In this document: positions 59,603 to 64,000 of the stretch, one piece after another | How positions within the stretch are numbered: the stretch's first letter is position 1 | Layout: each line of letters opens with the position of its first letter | NCBI GenBank assembly: GCA_942491575.1 | Contig: CALOBT010000025.1 | Location: 1,426,001-1,490,000, forward strand | Length of the DNA: 64,000 nucleotides | From: CAZHNW01 sp942491575 | GTDB taxonomy: Bacteria; Spirochaetota; UBA4802; UBA5550 | Direction: 5' to 3' | Program-made: the position numbers and the translations under genes | Notes under the pieces: generated by a model | Told to the model about the DNA's origin: nothing | What the model saw: only the letters and a program-made list of their open reading frames with translations | Database searches by the model: none

Positions 59603-62600
59603 TTACTCCTCCCTGGAGACTGTTATTCCATCAGCCATTTTTTTCAGCAAAATATATGCCTTCTCCGTATCAAATTCCGTCATACATATTTCTAATTGAG
59701 AATAAAGGTCCCATAGTGTAGAACCTTTAACATGAACTTCAAGTTCTTCAAGTTCATCCAGTGCTGCCCCCAGATCATTATTAATTAATTCAGTAATATT
59801 TTGAATAATTTTAAAGACTTTCTCTTCATCAATTTCCCTAGACATACTTGTTTCAGCTGTTACTGCATCTTTGCCGGCATCAAGGCCTTCAATTGTTTTA
59901 ACGACTCTTTTTAACTCTGATACAAAAGTATCTGCCAGGATTTTAAGCGATCCGGTGTCTTCTTCGTTCAATTGCAGCAATATCCTTTCAGAAATTTCGG
60001 ACAGGTTTACTGCACCGATATTTCCCGCAACTCCCTTGATCATATGCACTAATCGGGACACCTCTTCTGAATTTCCCTCCGATAAATTTTTATAAATATC
60101 TTTCTCAATCGATTTGTATTTATTCTTAAATTTAATCAGCAATCTTAAATAGAGGTCTTCCTTTCCTACAACCCGCATCAATCCTTTTTCTAAATCGAGC
60201 CCTTCCAGTTTCATATTATTAAAGATTGTCCCGGAAGGCTTAAACTTAAAATGTCCCTTCCCCGGCTTGCCTGTTTTATTCTTTTTTACCCCTCCCCATT
60301 GAATCAATCTTTTCAGAAGTTCATTTGGATCAATCGGTTTAGCCACATAATCATTCATTCCACCGGATATTATATCTTTCTCAACACCTTTTCTTGCATC
60401 TGCAGTCATTGCAATAATGGGGATTTTATTATACCGCTCAATCTTTCTGATTTCCCTCACAGCTTCATACCCACCCATAAGGGGCATCTGAAGATCCATC
60501 AAAACCAGGTCGAAATAATCATCTTTTGCTTCTGTTAATATTTTCAGGGCCTCTCTTCCGTTCTCGGCCAGTACAACAATGCAGCCTTCATACTCAAGAA
60601 ATTCAATGACAACCTGTTGACTAATCTCATTATCTTCTGCCAGCAGAACTCTAACACCTTCCAGATTCAAGCCAGTATGGGGAGCCCCCTGATACACGTT
60701 CATCGAATCCGATTTTTTATCCAGTATATCTGACCTGAGAGCCTCCATTACAGAATTCAGCAACATGGAAGGCGTGACCGGTTTATTCAGGAAGCCATTC
60801 AGGTTTAAATTATTCCCGTTTTTCATTACTTCTTCCTGATCGTAGGCACTGACCATAATAATCCTGGGATTGTTTTTAAAATCAGGGTATTCCCTGATTA
60901 AGGCCGAGGCATCGATACCGCTTAATCCCGGCATTTCCCAGTCCATAAAAACAACATCATATAGCTTTTTATCAGCCTGACTGTTTTCCACCAGCTCATT
61001 AAAGGCCTCCTGGCCGGAACTCACCATGGTGACATCACAGAAAAATCGTTGAAGATATTTTTTTAAAACTTCCCCGGCAGTTATGTTGTCATCCACGACA
61101 AGAATTTTTAAATCCGCTATACTGGAGGAATCAATTTGCCGGTCATTATTCGTCACAACTTCAAACCTTACGGTAAAATAAAAAGTACTTCCTTTACCAT
61201 ATTCACTTTTCACACCTATGTTTCCCCCCATCAAGTGTACAAGTCGCTTACTGATGGAGAGGCCGAGACCAGTGCCGCCGTATCTTCTGGTTGTAGAACT
61301 GTCCCCCTGGGAAAAAGCCATAAATAATCGCCCCTGTTGTTCCTGTGTCAAACCGACACCGGTATCATTGACCGAAAATCTGATCACTGCATTTTGATTA
61401 TTATGCTCGACCAACTCTACATTGATACTTATCTCTCCTTCACTGGTAAACTTAACCGCATTATTAATAAGATTCAATAATACCTGTACCAGCCTGTGGG
61501 GATCCCCAACAAGATTTGCCGGTACATTATCAGAATTTAAAATTATCAATTCCAGTCCCTTTTCATGAGCCTTGAAACTGATAACATTAATTAAATTGCT
61601 CAGAACATCATTAAGATTAAAAGCGATGTTCTCAATATCAAGTTCTCCTGCTTCAATTTTTGAAAAATCAAGAATATCATTAATTATTTTCAACAGGTTT
61701 TCAGCAGAGAGGTGAATTTTTTTCACATAATCACGTTGTTTTGCATTCAATTCTGTACGCTGGAGAAGATGATTCATACCGATGACAGCATTCATCGGTG
61801 TTCTTATTTCGTGACTGATATTGGCAAGGAATTCATCTTTAGATTTACTGGCAGCTTCTGCATACTCCTTCGCCTGAAGCAGTTCCTTCACCATTTTTTT
61901 CCGGTCGGTAATATCCCTAAAACTGCAGACGACACCGGTCATTTCCCCCTGAACACTTTCAATCACGGTATTCGATTCAATGAATACCCTGAAAGAACCA
62001 TCCTTCAAATTTACTTCAATCTCTTCTTCGAATAGTTCTCCACCTTCTTTGATTATATCGAAGGGACAACGATATTTACTGGTATCTCTTTTTGAGCACA
62101 AATAGCCAGAAAAAATGTCATAACATTTATTACCGATAAGATCGCCGTAATCCATTTTCCAGAGAGACAGAAAGGGCCTGTTTACTTTCCGGATCACATA
62201 ATCCTGATCGATGACCATTAATCCTTCAGCGGTAAGATTAAAAATACGGTCGAGATCCTCTTCGGTTTTTTTTCGTTCTTTAATTTCTGCAAGATACTGT
62301 TCATTAACCCTTTCCAGTTCCAGCGTTCTTTCCCTGATCAGGTTCTCCAGATTTTCCCGATGCAGCTCCAGCTCATGTTCTGTTCTTTTTCTCTCCGTCA
62401 CATCACGAACCACTCCCCTGAAGCCAATAGCCTTTGCATTTTTTTCTTTAATCTGAGATACTGATACTTCAACTATGATAGTTGCACCGTCCTTTCTAAT
62501 CAGTTCCCAGTCTGTCCCATGATTTGGCTGCCCTGTTTTGAAAACTTTATTGAAAGTTGAATAAACCTTTCGGGCATTTTCATCATTCATGAATTGTCTA

Positions 62601-63415
62601 TTGTTCATTCCGATAAGCTCACTGCGTGAATAGTGCAAAATATTACACATGGATTCATTGAAAAATATCATATTTCCTGCTAAATCAACTTCATAGTAGC
62701 CATCTTCAATATCGCTCAGAATAGTGCGATATTTATCTTCCCTGAACCTTGATTCTTCCTCTACGGCTATTCGATCGGTAATATCACGAACAGAGGCAAT
62801 GACGATAAATACATTATCTATTTTCAAGGGGCTTAAAGATACCTCAACGGGAAACTCCCTTCCACTTTTATGAAGGGCATATATATCCAGACCGGAATTC
62901 ATTACCCTGATATAGGGATTTTCCATATATTTAATTCTATGTTCATGATGTTCAGCGCGGAATCGAGGTGGTATCAGCATTTCAATTGTTTGCCCCACAA
63001 GTTCTACCGCAGAATAACCAAAGAGTTTTTCACACTGATCGTTAACCATTTCAATTTGATGTTTTTCATTGAGCACGATCATTCCGTCAGGGGCTGACGA
63101 GAGAAAAGTTCTAAACTTCCTCTCGCTATTCATCAATTTGATCCTCGCCTTTATTTCTTCGGTAATATCCTTATCTACGCCACGGTAACCGATTATTTCA
63201 TTTTTTCCATTAAAACGGGGCACCCCATTTGTCAGAAGACATATCTGCCCTCCATCTTTTTTGATGTTCCAGTTTTCCAGATCTACAATATTCTCCCCTG
63301 AAGAAACTGTTTCATTGAAGATATCCTGTAACCTTTCAGCTTCTTCCTTTGGCATCAGATCGAAGGGAGTCTTACCCAGAAGTTCCTCAGGTTGATATCC
63401 GAGTATTTCCATCAC
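59603..63415 (-). CDS. Hybrid histidine kinase, main (C-terminal) reading frame after a frameshift
   Basis: The 1270-residue frame starts inside a PAS domain ('EILGYQPEELLGKTPFDLM') and is not a natural N-terminus. It continues with PAS domains near 110-225, 230-345 and 380-500. The last PAS has a Cys-rich insert, 'KCYDIFSGYLC...YRCPF'. HisKA 'FLANISHEIRTPMNAVIG', HATPase 'GTGLGLSISKRLVHLMGG', receivers with 'VVFMDWEMPGLSG' and 'LVLMDLQMPLMGGYEA', and an HPt with 'LVHMIKGVAGNIGA' follow. A one-base shift at the C6 run (63467-63472) separates it from its N-terminal part. Restoring one base gives 'ISHSMGGWVWEVDASGRYTF', a perfect PAS continuation. Confidence 0.92.
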   Translation of the reverse strand: MMEILGYQPEELLGKTPFDLMPKEEAERLQDIFNETVSSGENIVDLENWNIKKDGGQICLLTNGVPRFNGKNEIIGYRGVDKDITEEIKARIKLMNSERKFRTFLSSAPDGMIVLNEKHQIEMVNDQCEKLFGYSAVELVGQTIEMLIPPRFRAEHHEHRIKYMENPYIRVMNSGLDIYALHKSGREFPVEVSLSPLKIDNVFIVIASVRDITDRIAVEEESRFREDKYRTILSDIEDGYYEVDLAGNMIFFNESMCNILHYSRSELIGMNNRQFMNDENARKVYSTFNKVFKTGQPNHGTDWELIRKDGATIIVEVSVSQIKEKNAKAIGFRGVVRDVTERKRTEHELELHRENLENLIRERTLELERVNEQYLAEIKERKKTEEDLDRIFNLTAEGLMVIDQDYVIRKVNRPFLSLWKMDYGDLIGNKCYDIFSGYLCSKRDTSKYRCPFDIIKEGGELFEEEIEVNLKDGSFRVFIESNTVIESVQGEMTGVVCSFRDITDRKKMVKELLQAKEYAEAASKSKDEFLANISHEIRTPMNAVIGMNHLLQRTELNAKQRDYVKKIHLSAENLLKIINDILDFSKIEAGELDIENIAFNLNDVLSNLINVISFKAHEKGLELIILNSDNVPANLVGDPHRLVQVLLNLINNAVKFTSEGEISINVELVEHNNQNAVIRFSVNDTGVGLTQEQQGRLFMAFSQGDSSTTRRYGGTGLGLSISKRLVHLMGGNIGVKSEYGKGSTFYFTVRFEVVTNNDRQIDSSSIADLKILVVDDNITAGEVLKKYLQRFFCDVTMVSSGQEAFNELVENSQADKKLYDVVFMDWEMPGLSGIDASALIREYPDFKNNPRIIMVSAYDQEEVMKNGNNLNLNGFLNKPVTPSMLLNSVMEALRSDILDKKSDSMNVYQGAPHTGLNLEGVRVLLAEDNEISQQVVIEFLEYEGCIVVLAENGREALKILTEAKDDYFDLVLMDLQMPLMGGYEAVREIRKIERYNKIPIIAMTADARKGVEKDIISGGMNDYVAKPIDPNELLKRLIQWGGVKKNKTGKPGKGHFKFKPSGTIFNNMKLEGLDLEKGLMRVVGKEDLYLRLLIKFKNKYKSIEKDIYKNLSEGNSEEVSRLVHMIKGVAGNIGAVNLSEISERILLQLNEEDTGSLKILADTFVSELKRVVKTIEGLDAGKDAVTAETSMSREIDEEKVFKIIQNITELINNDLGAALDELEELEVHVKGSTLWDLYSQLEICMTEFDTEKAYILLKKMADGITVSREE

Positions 63416-64000
63416 TTTCCCGGAAACGAAGGTATAGCGCCCACTGGCATCGACTTCCCATACCCACCCCCCATACTGTGAGAAATATCGTTAAAGCGTA
63501 TTTCACTTTCCCGAAGAGACGCTTCGGCATTTTTACCTTCGGTAACATCTTCAAGTACAATGATTATGTATTTTATTTTGCCAGATTGGTTTTTAACTGT
63601 TGAGGCTGTTAAACTTCCCCAAATTATTGATCCCTTTTTTTGAATGAGACGAATTTCCAGCCCACAGGAATTGTGTTTTCCTTTCAGTAACCTCGTCATG
63701 CACTCATTCGATTTATTTTTATCCTCTTCCCAAATGAGATTATTCAGATTCAGCTTACCGAAATCTTTATGTTTATAACCAAGTATCTCACCCATTTTTG
63801 TATTTGCCATCTGAAAAGAGCCATCCGGATTCAGATGAGCAATCCCTATTGGGGCCTGTTCAAAGCTTTTTCGAAACTGCTCTTCACTGATTTTCAGTTT
63901 ATCAATAAGTTCAATATTCGCATTCTCCAGAAGCAGCTGGTACTCTCTTAAACGGATATGTGTATTTACTTTTGCCATCACCTCTTCAGGCTGGATGGGC
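63412..64000 (-). CDS. N-terminal part of the same hybrid kinase (partial, frameshifted)
   Basis: The frame remains open to the window edge. The first residues visible ('PIQPEEVMAKVNTHIRLREYQ') are the end of a receiver domain (K-P-x-x-P-E-E-V), so the complete protein begins with REC outside the window, like the kinase at 29277-34295. A coiled coil and a PAS domain ('KSFEQAPIGIAHLNPDGSFQMANTKM') follow, and then the start of a second PAS breaks off in nonsense ('GYGKSMPVGAIPSFPGK') where the C6 run at 63467-63472 shifts the frame. Confidence 0.85.
   Translation of the reverse strand, partial: PIQPEEVMAKVNTHIRLREYQLLLENANIELIDKLKISEEQFRKSFEQAPIGIAHLNPDGSFQMANTKMGEILGYKHKDFGKLNLNNLIWEEDKNKSNECMTRLLKGKHNSCGLEIRLIQKKGSIIWGSLTASTVKNQSGKIKYIIIVLEDVTEGKNAEASLRESEIRFNDISHSMGGGYGKSMPVGAIPSFPGK

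Noticed and set aside
1..64000. CRISPR arrays, insertion sequences, integrases, toxin-antitoxin or phage genes
   Set aside because: No direct-repeat/spacer array, transposase, recombinase or phage structural gene could be recognised on either strand.

Overview
The window looks like a chromosome segment from a free-living Gram-negative bacterium. The signs are several lipoprotein signal peptides, an RND/TolC-type metal efflux system, periplasmic TPR proteins and a TrpB2-type tryptophan synthase beta chain. Large PAS-rich hybrid histidine kinases, HD-GYP regulators, an ADP-forming acyl-CoA synthetase, a DUF362 Fe-S protein and a membrane corrinoid/ferredoxin protein suggest an anaerobe or facultative anaerobe. 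Gene style resembles Spirochaetota or Desulfobacterota, but no rRNA or marker gene here settles the phylum. I see no CRISPR array, intact insertion sequence or prophage.

Layout. 1-4.4 kb: a leftward sulfur operon (Rrf2 regulator, cysK, metY, mnmA-like, iscU, fdhD-like running off the edge) with a clear promoter and operator. 4.5-5.9 kb: MarR regulator plus cation diffusion facilitator. 6-13.6 kb: small leftward genes (GNAT, hybrid kinase, signalling-domain-only chemoreceptor, CoA-binding protein, peroxiredoxin-like, transglutaminase-like, AraC). 13.7-17.6 kb: an AT-rich group with an acetyltransferase, a beta-propeller lipoprotein, a glycosyltransferase-like protein and a methyltransferase. 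17.8-24.1 kb: rhodanese lipoprotein and a heavy-metal RND efflux operon with a very short adaptor. 24.3-28.2 kb: an unknown helical protein, a propeller lipoprotein with a HAD phosphatase, and purU. 28.2-34.3 kb: a 1672-residue hybrid kinase with an HD-GYP regulator. 34.6-36 kb: an HgcA-like corrinoid domain fused to an HgcB-like ferredoxin. 36.1-44.5 kb: ABC-F, MerR, fatty acyl-CoA ligase, two small lipoproteins and an ADP-forming acyl-CoA synthetase. 44.8-51 kb: metallo-beta-lactamase-fold protein, small membrane and TPR proteins, a PP2C remnant, trpB2, a CapA-like lipoprotein and a STAS protein. 50.9-53.5 kb: serS with an RtcA-like gene, a 104-bp symmetric repeat, and tRNA-Phe. 53.5-57.9 kb: TPR protein, Cache histidine kinase, DUF362 protein and a small unknown. 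58.2-64 kb: a second HD-GYP / receiver / hybrid-kinase module, frameshifted in a C-run and leaving the window.

How it fits together. The first operon joins sulfide assimilation (CysK, MetY) to sulfur delivery (IscU scaffold, MnmA-like thiolase, FdhD) under one probable Fe-S sensing Rrf2 protein. Two paralogous modules pair a giant REC-PAS(n)-HK-REC-REC-HPt kinase with a REC-HD-GYP regulator, implying cyclic-di-GMP output. The most unusual items are the fused corrinoid/ferredoxin membrane protein, the MnmA homologue lacking its second catalytic cysteine, the RtcA homologue lacking its catalytic histidine and coupled to serS, the minimal RND adaptor, and the symmetric repeat between tRNA-Phe and serS.
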